A stretch of 8,729 nt of DNA from Acidobacteriota bacterium (lineage in GTDB: Bacteria > Acidobacteriota > Terriglobia > Acidiferrales > UBA7541), in assembly GCA_003224135.1 (NCBI GenBank), contig QHYO01000163.1:1-8729 (forward strand), written 5' to 3'. Both the position numbers and the translations under genes were made by a program. Of this stretch, positions 1 through 5,945 are shown in pieces. The number at the start of each line of letters is the position of its first letter. Positions within the stretch are counted from its first letter, which is position 1. The notes under the pieces are model-generated. The model did no database searches, was not told the DNA's origin, and saw only the letters and a program-made list of their open reading frames with translations.

Positions 1-1270
1 TGATGTCGACTTCTTCGCGAGCGCTCTCCGCCTCGGCGGATTCACGATGGAAGGATGATTCCTGCTCCGCCTCGTTTTCGGCGGCTGCCGCGCTGCGTGC
101 TTCCTGGGCTAAGTCTTCCGCGATTGCCTGGTTTGGCTCCGCCGTCTCAATGCCTTCTGTCGAAGCTCCAGCAAGAAGCCAGCTTGGCAATCCGCCGCGA
201 GAACGGCGAGGAGCGTTTGCGGGAGCCGGCTGGCCCGAAACACGAGGCTGCGGCTCTTCGGGGTCATTGTGCTGTTCGATGCGCTCGGGTTCTGCAATGG
301 GAGCGGCAGCTTCTGGTACGGGGCGCCCGCGATACTTCGCGAGCGATTCACCCGGCAACACAAACGGTTCTTCGGTCGACTCCGTAGGAGACGAGGGGCG
401 GGGGGCGTCCGAACGGCGGTTGTCAAAGTCGCGCCGCGGCCCACGATTCTCCGGGCCACGGTTTGAATAGCCGCGATCGCCACCACGGTTCTCACCACTT
501 GGCGAAGCATACTTTGACGGGGGGAGGTCCCGGCCGCCCTGACGGAAATTGCTGCCGCCACGGCTACGACCTCTGCCGCCGCGGCCAAAACGTCCTCTGC
601 CGCCGCGGCCTCCGAAGTGTTGCCGGTCGCCGCCACGGTCGCCACCCCGATCTGGGCCGCGGTCTCCACCGCGATCGCCGCCTCTGTCAGGGCCCCTATC
701 GCCACGGGGAGCGAAACTTGGTGCCGGGCGGTACTGCGTGGGGTTGTAGCGAGGCGCGAAATTCTGCGGGGCGGACTCGTTCGAATCCGGCTGGCGCTCG
801 TCTTCTGTCTGCGTTTCATCCACGCCCGGAGCTCCGGGTTCTGTTTCTTCAAGATGCGTTCGCACGTTGTGGTCTTCGAATTCGGCGTGACTTTGTTCGG
901 CGCCGGGTTCAACCGCCGGCAGCTCGTTTAGCCGGCTGATCGTTTCCCCGGGAAGGACCTCGACGGTGGGCACGCCGCCCGCTGCTTCCGCAACAGCGGC
1001 GGGCGCATGCTCTTGTACGTGGCCATGATCGTAGTCTTCGAGATTTTCGAAGACGTCGCTGACGTACAGAAAGGCATCGCCATCCAGGCCGATATCCACG
1101 AAAGCAGACTGCATGCCGGGCAGGACGCGAGTAACTCTGCCTTTGTAGATGCTGCCGACGAGTGCAAATTCCTTTTCGCGCTCGATGTAAATTTCGACTA
1201 GCTGGCCTTCTTCCAGGATCGCGACTCTCCGCTCATGGGACGTCGCACTGATAACCAATTCTTTTGACAT
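1..1270 (-). CDS. rng: Ribonuclease E/G family protein, N-terminal part (runs off the left edge)
   Basis: This endoribonuclease family cleaves single-stranded RNA in rRNA maturation and mRNA decay. The frame is open for 423 codons from ATG 1270 to the window edge without a stop. Residues 1-73 match the family start: an opening strand (MSKELVISAT), an IEREKE segment near 29-34, and the first S1-domain strands with GSIYKGRVTRVLPGMQSAFV (39-58), DIGLD and FLYVSDV (67-73). In ordinary RNase G the S1 domain then finishes within a few dozen residues. Here the rest of the visible protein is low complexity: acidic to about 185, Arg-Gly-rich about 187-290 (with a 12-residue unit repeated at 193-216), then Pro/Ala/Glu-rich to 423. 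The catalytic DNase I-like domain must lie beyond the window, so RNase G versus E cannot be decided. GAGGAG (1276-1281) sits 5 bases before the ATG. The family call is firm; the exact symbol is a guess. Confidence 0.9.
   Translation of the reverse strand, partial: MSKELVISATSHERRVAILEEGQLVEIYIEREKEFALVGSIYKGRVTRVLPGMQSAFVDIGLDGDAFLYVSDVFENLEDYDHGHVQEHAPAAVAEAAGGVPTVEVLPGETISRLNELPAVEPGAEQSHAEFEDHNVRTHLEETEPGAPGVDETQTEDERQPDSNESAPQNFAPRYNPTQYRPAPSFAPRGDRGPDRGGDRGGDRGPDRGGDRGGDRQHFGGRGGRGRFGRGGRGRSRGGSNFRQGGRDLPPSKYASPSGENRGGDRGYSNRGPENRGPRRDFDNRRSDAPRPSSPTESTEEPFVLPGESLAKYRGRPVPEAAAPIAEPERIEQHNDPEEPQPRVSGQPAPANAPRRSRGGLPSWLLAGASTEGIETAEPNQAIAEDLAQEARSAAAAENEAEQESSFHRESAEAESAREEVDI
623..694 (-). 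repeat. Tandem 36-base coding repeat in the RG-rich part of the ribonuclease
   Basis: Two adjacent units (694-659 and 658-623) both encode GPDRGGDRGGDR, residues 193-204 and 205-216. Nine of the 12 codons differ between the copies, always synonymously. The repeat is therefore exact in protein but not in DNA, so it is either old and kept at protein level or converged under strong composition bias. Confidence 0.8.
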
Positions 1271-1275
1271 GAAAA

Positions 1276-1281
1276 CTCCTC
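1276..1281 (-). promoter_or_regulatory. Shine-Dalgarno site of the RNase E/G gene
   Basis: GAGGAG on the minus strand, 5 bases upstream of ATG 1270. It fixes the start at 1270 and argues against the out-of-frame GTG at 1518 being the functional start of this transcript. Confidence 0.75.
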
Positions 1282-1289
1282 TTTTTTCG

Positions 1290-1306
1290 TTCCGGCATGG
1301 CCGGAA
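1290..1306 (-). promoter_or_regulatory. Hairpin next to the ribosome site of the RNase E/G gene
   Basis: A perfect 7-bp inverted repeat (TTCCGGC / GCCGGAA) with a 3-base loop ends 8 bases upstream of the GAGGAG ribosome site. It is followed in the minus direction by an A-rich stretch, not a U tract, so it is not a terminator. Its position would suit protection of, or control at, the ribosome site. Confidence 0.45.
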
Positions 1307-1629
1307 TGGACAGGACGCATCGGCGCGGGTTGATGTCCAACGGTTCGATGGGAAGACGGAACCAGTTCCGGAAACACCGGAGCGCTCTCATGCCACAAGT
1401 GTATTGAAGCGGCCTGGGGGTCGTAGCCGAAGGAGAGTCGTTTGAACTCTGCGTAGCTTACGAGGCTGGTCCGTCGCCGGTTAAATCCGTGGCAAACGGG
1501 GGACGATGCTGTCCTCACTTAAAATTACCTATTCAGTTCAGGGTTTTGAACCAACTTCTTTTGCTCAGAGCTTCTAAGAAGCCTGGGAACCCTGAAACCT
1601 AACTTTCTGAACTTTCCTACTTTTGCGCT

Positions 1630-1644
1630 TCCCGGAAACCGGGA
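1630..1644 (-). other. Small inverted repeat just after rodA
   Basis: TCCCGG and CCGGGA around a 3-base loop, 22 bases past the rodA stop. It forms a stable 6-bp stem but has no T tract on either side, so it is at best a weak 3'-end or processing structure for the mrdA-rodA message. Confidence 0.3.
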
Positions 1645-1665
1645 TCGCCGATTTTGGTTCACGGC

Positions 1666-2703
1666 TTAATTGACGAAGCGGCGTAGCCGGACATTCATCA
1701 CCAAGCCGATCGCCATGAACACAAACAACGTGGCCGAGCCACCGTAGCTCATTAACGGCAACGGTATGCCGGTCACCGGCATTGCGCCAATGACCATAGC
1801 CACATTCACTAAAACGTGGAAACCTAGCGCTGCTGCGACACCCATTACCAGAAACATTCCTGCGCGGTCTTTCGCGCGCTGTGCATTCTGAACGAGTCGT
1901 AGCAGAAGCGCCATGTACAGCCCTAAGGCAAGCAGCACGCCTTTGAATCCCTGTTCTTCCGCCCACGCCGACATGATGAAATCGGAATACCGGACGGGAA
2001 TGTAACCCAGTTGATTCTGACTGCCGTTGCCAAACCCTTTACCCCAGAAGCCACCGGAACCCACGGCGATTTTGGATTGGAGCAATTGATAGCCTGAGCC
2101 TTTGGCGTCGTCTTCCGGGTGCAGGAAAGACGTAATCCTTTCTCTCTGATACGGCTTCAGGATGTGCTTGCTGACGGGAGGATAAAACACCGATCCAACA
2201 AGCAAAATCCCGGCTAACGTAAAAATTCCGGCGTGTTGCCACTTCAAGCCTGCCAAAAACGCACCCACAACAAGCATGGGGACGAGTACAAGAGCGGTGC
2301 CTAGATCTGGCTGCTTGAGAATTAAAGCAAGTGGCACGCCGACGAGCATTCCGGCTTTCAATACATCGCGCAGATCCAGCTCGTCTGATCGCACTTCCGC
2401 AAAGAAGCGCGCCAGTACGATGATTATAATCAACTTTGCCAGTTCTGACACCTGAAAGTCTTGGCCGAGACAAACCACATACAGAATCAAGGCCTGGTCG
2501 AGGATCAGGTGATAGTCCACTCGGGACAGGATGAACATCACCGCGAAGCCGAATAGCAGCCATTTGATCTGCTTTACATGCATGCCGGCGAGATTGCTGG
2601 CGTGGGTTGCGGAGTAGATCTCCACAACGCCCAGCGCGCAAATGGCCGCCAGGATGGCAAGCAGCCACCAGTCGTAGTCGCGAGTGCCGGGAGCTTCTTT
2701 CAT
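1666..2703 (-). CDS. rodA: RodA, SEDS-family peptidoglycan glycosyltransferase (internally shortened)
   Basis: RodA is the inner-membrane polymerase that links lipid II into glycan strands during cell elongation, with PBP2 as partner. Recognisable family parts in order: a first membrane helix about 12-30, FQVSELAK (83-90), KQPDLGT (130-136), PYQRERITSFL (184-194), the GSGYQLLQSKIAVGSGG stretch (202-218), RYSDFI with D241 aligning to the essential loop Asp of Escherichia coli RodA (D262), and PLPLMSYGGS (314-323) near the end. The protein is 345 residues; the E. coli one is about 370. The difference lies at residues 78-82, where ILYVVCLG runs straight into QDFQVSE: most of a membrane helix and the conserved G-x-R-W segment are absent, about 23 residues, in frame. 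Otherwise it looks functional. It overlaps mrdA by ATGA, so it is translationally coupled to its partner. Confidence 0.93.
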   Translation of the reverse strand: MKEAPGTRDYDWWLLAILAAICALGVVEIYSATHASNLAGMHVKQIKWLLFGFAVMFILSRVDYHLILDQALILYVVCLGQDFQVSELAKLIIIIVLARFFAEVRSDELDLRDVLKAGMLVGVPLALILKQPDLGTALVLVPMLVVGAFLAGLKWQHAGIFTLAGILLVGSVFYPPVSKHILKPYQRERITSFLHPEDDAKGSGYQLLQSKIAVGSGGFWGKGFGNGSQNQLGYIPVRYSDFIMSAWAEEQGFKGVLLALGLYMALLLRLVQNAQRAKDRAGMFLVMGVAAALGFHVLVNVAMVIGAMPVTGIPLPLMSYGGSATLFVFMAIGLVMNVRLRRFVN

Positions 2704-4643
2704 TGTGGATCCGGTTCTGCGTCCGCAGTGTGAGTCTGCGTGGCCGGTACTCCTTGTGGCTTAATCGCAACGACGGGAGCCACAACCGCGGCGCCACTCG
2801 ATGGGGTTGTGCTGTGCTCACTCGCGGTGACCGTGCCCAGCGTCTTGCGATTTTTCTTGTCGTAGTAGGCCTTAACAATATCCCGCGCAACAGGGCCCGC
2901 CGCCTCACCACCATGCTGGCCGCTTTCTTGAACGAGGACCGCAACCACGATTTCCGGATTTCGTTTGGGCGCATATCCCACGAACCAGGCGTTGTCTTCA
3001 AATTTCTTTTGCTTTCCGAGGCGATTCCGTGTGTTGTAACCGATGACTTGCGCGGTTCCCGACTTCCCGCTGAGTTCGACTCCTGCGAGCTTCAACTGCG
3101 TTCCCGTGCCACCGCTCTCGTTGACGACACCGTACATTGCATCGGTGACTTTTTCGACCGTTGATTCCGAAATCGCAACGCGCTCGTCGCCGACGTTTTG
3201 TGCGTCCTTCATCAGGTGTGGCTGCTTGAAGACGCCACCAGAGGCAATGCCGCCAATCAGGCGGGCCAACTGCAGCGGTGTTGTCGTCACCGCGCCCTGG
3301 CCAGTAGAAACAGAAATTGTTTCGCCCGCATACCACTTGCGGTGAAACACGCGCTCAACCCATTGCTCGGAGGGCATAAGTCCGGCTTCCTCGGAGGGAA
3401 GGTCGATGCCCGTCTTGTGTCCGATACCCAATTTGTCACCGTAGAAGGAGAGCCGGTCGATTCCGAGCCGCATGCCCGCAGAGTAGAAAAAGACGTCGCA
3501 GGAATGCAGGATGGCTTCGTGAAGGTTCATTACTCCGTGGGAGGTAGCGCCTTTTTTGGAGAAATAGACCCAGCACTTGAATTGGCGGCCGTAGAATGTT
3601 CCGTATCCGGGACAATAGGTGGTGAAGCTCTCTGGCGGATTGTGATCTTCCAGCATCGCCGTTGCGGTAACGATCTTAAAAACCGAACCAGGCGCGAGTT
3701 GCGCCTGGATTGCACGATTCAAGAGCGGGTGCAGCGGATCTTCGTTCAGTTGCTTCCATTCGTCTTTCGAAATTCGTACCGCGAAGTCATTGGGATCGGG
3801 TGTTGGGCGGCTTACCATCGCCAGTACTTCGCCGCTGCGCGGATCGAGCGCCACTACGGCGCCGGGACGCGCTCCCAACGATTGCTCGGCCACCTGTTGA
3901 AGATCCAGGTCAATCGTGAGGGTGACTTGTTTTCCGGGAATGGGATCCTGTTGCGAAAGATGGTCGACTTCCTTGCCAACGCTGTTGACGATGACGCGGC
4001 GCATGCCGTCCGCGCCCATCAAAATGTCATTGTACTGGCGCTCTAATCCATTTTTCCCGACAACATCGCCGGGACGCAGCTTTCCGTTGCTGGCCTCAAT
4101 CTGCTGCTCGCTTGCTTCGCCCACGTAACCAGTTGCGTGAGCGAGGAAGCCATTCGGCATGTAGCGGCGGCGCGAAATGGAAAGCATCTCGAGTACGGGA
4201 ATATCCGAACGGTGTGACTCGATGAAATCGAGGTCAGCGCTGCTCGCTTCCGGTTTGATGACGATGGGTTGAAACTTGGGAAGATTGCGAGTGTTTTGGA
4301 GCTGGTCGTGAAGATCGTCCTGGGAGATTCCGAGACCCTCCGAAATTGCCGGCAGATATTGTTCAACGAGTTTCGGGTCATCGCGAAGGAGAAGAACGCT
4401 GAAAGATGGTCGATTGTCTACGAGTACGCGCCCATCGCGATCGAGCATGCGGCCACGCGGCGCGATGATGGGAATCGAACGGACGCGATTCTGTTCGGCC
4501 ATCTGGAGATACTTATCGCTGTCGATGACCTGCAACTTCCAGAAGCCAAGCAGCAACAAGCCGATCATGCCTACGATGATGTAGGAGACGACTGCGAGCC
4601 GCGTCTGCGGCAACCGATTGTCATTGCGGAACCAGTACGACAC
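2700..4643 (-). CDS. mrdA: Penicillin-binding protein 2, elongasome transpeptidase
   Basis: A class B penicillin-binding protein that cross-links peptidoglycan made by RodA in the periplasm. At 647 residues it is close to E. coli PBP2 (633). A single membrane anchor lies at about 17-38. The dimerisation/pedestal domain begins near 52 with NRVRSIPIIAPRGRMLDRDG. The transpeptidase domain holds the catalytic S320-V-F-K323, the second motif S381-C-D383, and K527-S-G-T530; STGQGAVTTTPLQLA (446-460) and NAWFVGYAP (551-559) are also typical. Residues from about 603 form a Thr/Ala/Pro-rich tail outside the catalytic fold. The start is GTG 4643, directly before SYWFRN; an in-frame stop lies 33 bases upstream and the ribosome site is poor (only a GGGG run). 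The stop overlaps the rodA start. A 231-base gap separates it from the aldolase upstream, so it probably has its own promoter. Confidence 0.95.
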   Translation of the reverse strand: MSYWFRNDNRLPQTRLAVVSYIIVGMIGLLLLGFWKLQVIDSDKYLQMAEQNRVRSIPIIAPRGRMLDRDGRVLVDNRPSFSVLLLRDDPKLVEQYLPAISEGLGISQDDLHDQLQNTRNLPKFQPIVIKPEASSADLDFIESHRSDIPVLEMLSISRRRYMPNGFLAHATGYVGEASEQQIEASNGKLRPGDVVGKNGLERQYNDILMGADGMRRVIVNSVGKEVDHLSQQDPIPGKQVTLTIDLDLQQVAEQSLGARPGAVVALDPRSGEVLAMVSRPTPDPNDFAVRISKDEWKQLNEDPLHPLLNRAIQAQLAPGSVFKIVTATAMLEDHNPPESFTTYCPGYGTFYGRQFKCWVYFSKKGATSHGVMNLHEAILHSCDVFFYSAGMRLGIDRLSFYGDKLGIGHKTGIDLPSEEAGLMPSEQWVERVFHRKWYAGETISVSTGQGAVTTTPLQLARLIGGIASGGVFKQPHLMKDAQNVGDERVAISESTVEKVTDAMYGVVNESGGTGTQLKLAGVELSGKSGTAQVIGYNTRNRLGKQKKFEDNAWFVGYAPKRNPEIVVAVLVQESGQHGGEAAGPVARDIVKAYYDKKNRKTLGTVTASEHSTTPSSGAAVVAPVVAIKPQGVPATQTHTADAEPDPQ

Positions 4644-4699
4644 AAAAACCCCGTGCGAGAAGCAATTTCCTCTTTATGTCAAGGAAGAATCTGCGCAGA

Positions 4700-4732
4700 A
4701 CTTCGCTTAACGCCATGTGGCGAAGTCTTTTT
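4700..4732 (+). terminator. Terminator-like inverted repeat, plus-strand orientation
   Basis: ACTTCGC (4700-4706) pairs with GCGAAGT (4720-4726) over a 13-base loop, and CTTTTT follows at 4727-4732 on the plus strand. This is the layout of a weak intrinsic terminator, but no plus-strand gene lies upstream. It could stop antisense transcription coming out of mrdA. On the minus strand only TTCTGC follows the stem, so it would be a poor terminator for the aldolase. An inner CGCC/GGCG pairing competes with the main stem. Confidence 0.3.
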
Positions 4733-4756
4733 AAACCTAGCATCTGCGGAGGAGCG

Positions 4757-4786
4757 CCGCAACCCGTCCGCAGGGACAGGTTGCGG
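4757..4786. repeat. Strong 30-base hairpin (REP-like palindrome) downstream of the aldolase
   Basis: CCGCAACC (4757-4764) and GGTTGCGG (4779-4786) form 8 perfect pairs. A C/A mismatch follows, then GTCC/GGAC, closed by a GCAG loop. There is no T tract on either side, so it is not an ordinary intrinsic terminator. It lies about 90 bases past the aldolase stop, where repetitive extragenic palindromes often occur. Whether it is repeated in the genome cannot be seen from one window. Confidence 0.5.
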
Positions 4787-4874
4787 GGTGGTCAACGGGA
4801 GGAAAGGTCAGAACGAACAAGGAACAAGACTGAGAATCGAGGAGAAAAGCGGACGTCACGGCCGCTGCAAACCA

Positions 4875-5720
4875 TCAAAACAATGCGGTGGTACGGCGGG
4901 ACCAGCTCTTGCCCTTTTCTTTGGCGATTTTTTCGAGGTCGCCGACGTGCGCCCCCGCTTGTGTCAGCACGTGATGCAGATCGTTGCCGATGCTGATAAA
5001 GGAAAAACCTTTGTCGAGGAATTCGCCGACGCGTGATGTGCCAAAGAGAAAGAGTCCGAGAATGACATTATTTTTGCGTGCAGCTTCGATGAGGCTTTGC
5101 GTTGCAGCGTTGAGCTCCGGCGAAGTGTACATGAGCGGAAACTCGTATTTTTCATACAAACCCATGGACATGCAGAGATCATTTTGCCCGAGGAAGAGAA
5201 TGTCGACTCCGGGAACCGCAGCAATTTCCGCTATGTTCTTGATGCAGTCTGCGGTTTCTACTTGAAGGGCGACGACGCCGTTGGAGTTCCAGTTTCCTGC
5301 GTAACCGAGGAGTCCGGCTTTGTTCATGCTGCGTTGCGGAAAATAGACCGATCGCGTGCCTGCAGTGGGATATCTTGCGCAGCTCACGGCTTGCTTCGCT
5401 TCGGCAGCGGTGTTGATGTAGGGAATGAGCACGCCATCGGCGCCGAGGTCGAGGGCTTGCTGAATGCCGCCGCGATCGTGATAGCCCTCTACGCGAACAA
5501 GGGATTTCGCACCACCGCCCGCGATTCCGCTCAACATCGCGGAGAGTTTTTCAAAACCCATTGGGCCGTGCTGCGTGTCCACCAGCAGCCAGTCGTAACC
5601 GCTGTGCGCCAATTGCTCTGCAATCGTGGCGCTGTGTGAATTCAAAAACAGCCCCATCTTTGGCTGGCCCGCGCGCAATTGCTTTTTGAAGTCCGCTCCG
5701 TTCGATATTTCCTGGGGCAT
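4875..5720 (-). CDS. HpcH/HpaI-family class II aldolase (2-oxo acid aldolase)
   Basis: This family of metal-dependent aldolases splits 2-oxo-4-hydroxy acids into pyruvate and an aldehyde (HpaI, GarL, RhmA). The product is 281 residues. Key residues line up with E. coli HpaI at a constant offset of six: D48 (D42), H51 (catalytic H45), R76 (R70), metal ligands E155 (E149) and D181 (D175). Other family marks are YDWLLVDTQHGP (42-53), ARYPTAGTR (115-123) and LFLGQND (175-181). HpaI has Glu at position 44, and this protein has Gln at 50 (DTQH instead of DxEH); similar DxQH members exist. The start at 5720 has GAGGAG five bases upstream; the frame is open to an ATG at 5804, but the extra 28 residues do not look like the family. 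The substrate cannot be inferred: no sugar-acid or aromatic catabolism genes adjoin it. It is divergent from the kinase-thrC pair. Confidence 0.88.
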   Translation of the reverse strand: MPQEISNGADFKKQLRAGQPKMGLFLNSHSATIAEQLAHSGYDWLLVDTQHGPMGFEKLSAMLSGIAGGGAKSLVRVEGYHDRGGIQQALDLGADGVLIPYINTAAEAKQAVSCARYPTAGTRSVYFPQRSMNKAGLLGYAGNWNSNGVVALQVETADCIKNIAEIAAVPGVDILFLGQNDLCMSMGLYEKYEFPLMYTSPELNAATQSLIEAARKNNVILGLFLFGTSRVGEFLDKGFSFISIGNDLHHVLTQAGAHVGDLEKIAKEKGKSWSRRTTALF

Positions 5721-5725
5721 CGTCG

Positions 5726-5731
5726 CTCCTC
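5726..5731 (-). promoter_or_regulatory. Shine-Dalgarno site of the aldolase
   Basis: GAGGAG on the minus strand, 5 bases before ATG 5720. It decides for this start over the upstream in-frame ATG at 5804, which would also place the palindromes at 5742-5779 inside coding sequence. Confidence 0.75.
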
Positions 5732-5741
5732 GACTTGGCGT

Positions 5742-5757
5742 AAATCGCCCGCGATTT
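5742..5757. promoter_or_regulatory. Palindrome 1 upstream of the aldolase (operator candidate)
   Basis: AAATCGC and GCGATTT separated by two bases: a 16-base, 7+7 perfect inverted repeat, 21 bases upstream of the aldolase start codon. Its size and symmetry suit a dimeric repressor site, or an RNA hairpin in the leader. The regulator is unknown. Confidence 0.4.
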
Positions 5758-5760
5758 TGT

Positions 5761-5779
5761 GTGTAAGGCCCTCTTACAC
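5761..5779. promoter_or_regulatory. Palindrome 2 upstream of the aldolase (operator candidate)
   Basis: GTGTAAG and CTTACAC separated by five bases: a 19-base, 7+7 perfect inverted repeat placed three bases beyond palindrome 1. A weak minus-strand promoter (TTGGAG, 17 bases, TAGTGT) just upstream would put its -10 end at the border of this site, a usual place for repression. Confidence 0.45.
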
Positions 5780-5885
5780 TACACGGCTCGCGATATTTCT
5801 CCAACTACGCGCTGGGCTTCGCGCAAAAAGCAACGCTGAAACCGCAGGAGCCAAGTCATTTGTCACCTATCACTATTTCTAATAG

Positions 5886-5912
5886 TTGTTCCTGAAAATT
5901 CACGATTATAAT
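5886..5912 (+). promoter_or_regulatory. Candidate promoter of the kinase-thrC block
   Basis: A perfect TATAAT (5907-5912) stands in an AT-rich patch 33 bases before the kinase ATG at 5946. The nearest -35-like hexamer is TTGTTC (5886-5891) with a short 15-base spacer. Transcription would start around 5919, giving a leader of about 27 bases. No clear ribosome site precedes 5946. Confidence 0.45.
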
Positions 5913-5945
5913 TATGGCTAGTTTGCGTGCCCGCGCCGCCACTCC

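Larger units (their letters stand above)
1271..1665 (-). promoter_or_regulatory. 395-base non-coding interval, probable long leader of the RNase E/G gene
   Basis: No convincing gene is seen between the rodA stop and the ribonuclease start. The minus strand has several foldable elements: TTCCGGC/GCCGGAA around a 3-base loop just before the ribosome site (1290-1306); GGAAC-TG-GTTCC; CGTA-AGC-TACG; AGAGT with a 7-base loop and ACTCT; and a possible long-range helix joining 1504-1514 to 1308-1322 (6 + 5 pairs with a 4-base bulge). A weak promoter candidate, TTGGTT (1554-1549) - 17 bases - TAGGTA (1531-1526), would place transcription start near 1519. Escherichia coli rne has a long 5' UTR used for autoregulation; a similar role here is only an inference. 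It matches no RNA family I recognise. Confidence 0.4.
4644..4874. other. Intergenic region between the aldolase and mrdA
   Basis: 231 bases holding two inverted repeats, listed separately (4700-4732 and 4757-4786). A perfect TTGACA lies on the minus strand at 4682-4677, but no acceptable -10 box occurs 16-18 bases downstream, so the mrdA promoter is not identified. No open frame here looks coding. Confidence 0.5.

Noticed and set aside
3..939. Several overlapping open frames on both strands opposite or out of frame with the ribonuclease, up to 267 codons
   Set aside because: They come from the GC-rich, repetitive RG-coding DNA. Their products are Arg/Ala/Pro-rich with no recognisable fold, and the continuous minus-strand frame from 1270 explains the region.
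1400..1470. A 5-bp stem with a 7-base loop containing TTCAAAC, like a tRNA T arm
   Set aside because: The closing base of the T loop is wrong, and no acceptor, D or anticodon arms can be found around it.
1198..1518. 106-codon minus-strand frame starting at GTG 1518 and running into the ribonuclease gene
   Set aside because: No ribosome site, a non-family composition, and out-of-frame overlap with the well-supported ribonuclease start at 1270.
2039..3001. 320-codon minus-strand frame across the mrdA-rodA junction
   Set aside because: It is an out-of-frame shadow of two clearly identified genes and has an Arg/Ser-rich, unstructured composition.
3198..4046. 282-codon plus-strand frame opposite mrdA
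   Set aside because: Antisense shadow of the PBP2 transpeptidase coding sequence, without a ribosome site or recognisable motifs.
4677..4682. Perfect TTGACA on the minus strand upstream of mrdA
   Set aside because: The hexamers 16-18 bases downstream (TCTCGC, CTCGCA, TCGCAC) are not -10 boxes, so a sigma-70 promoter is not supported here.
5721..5804. Upstream ATG at 5804 as the aldolase start, adding 28 residues
   Set aside because: The extra residues do not resemble the family, the good ribosome site serves 5720, and the extension would cover both palindromes.
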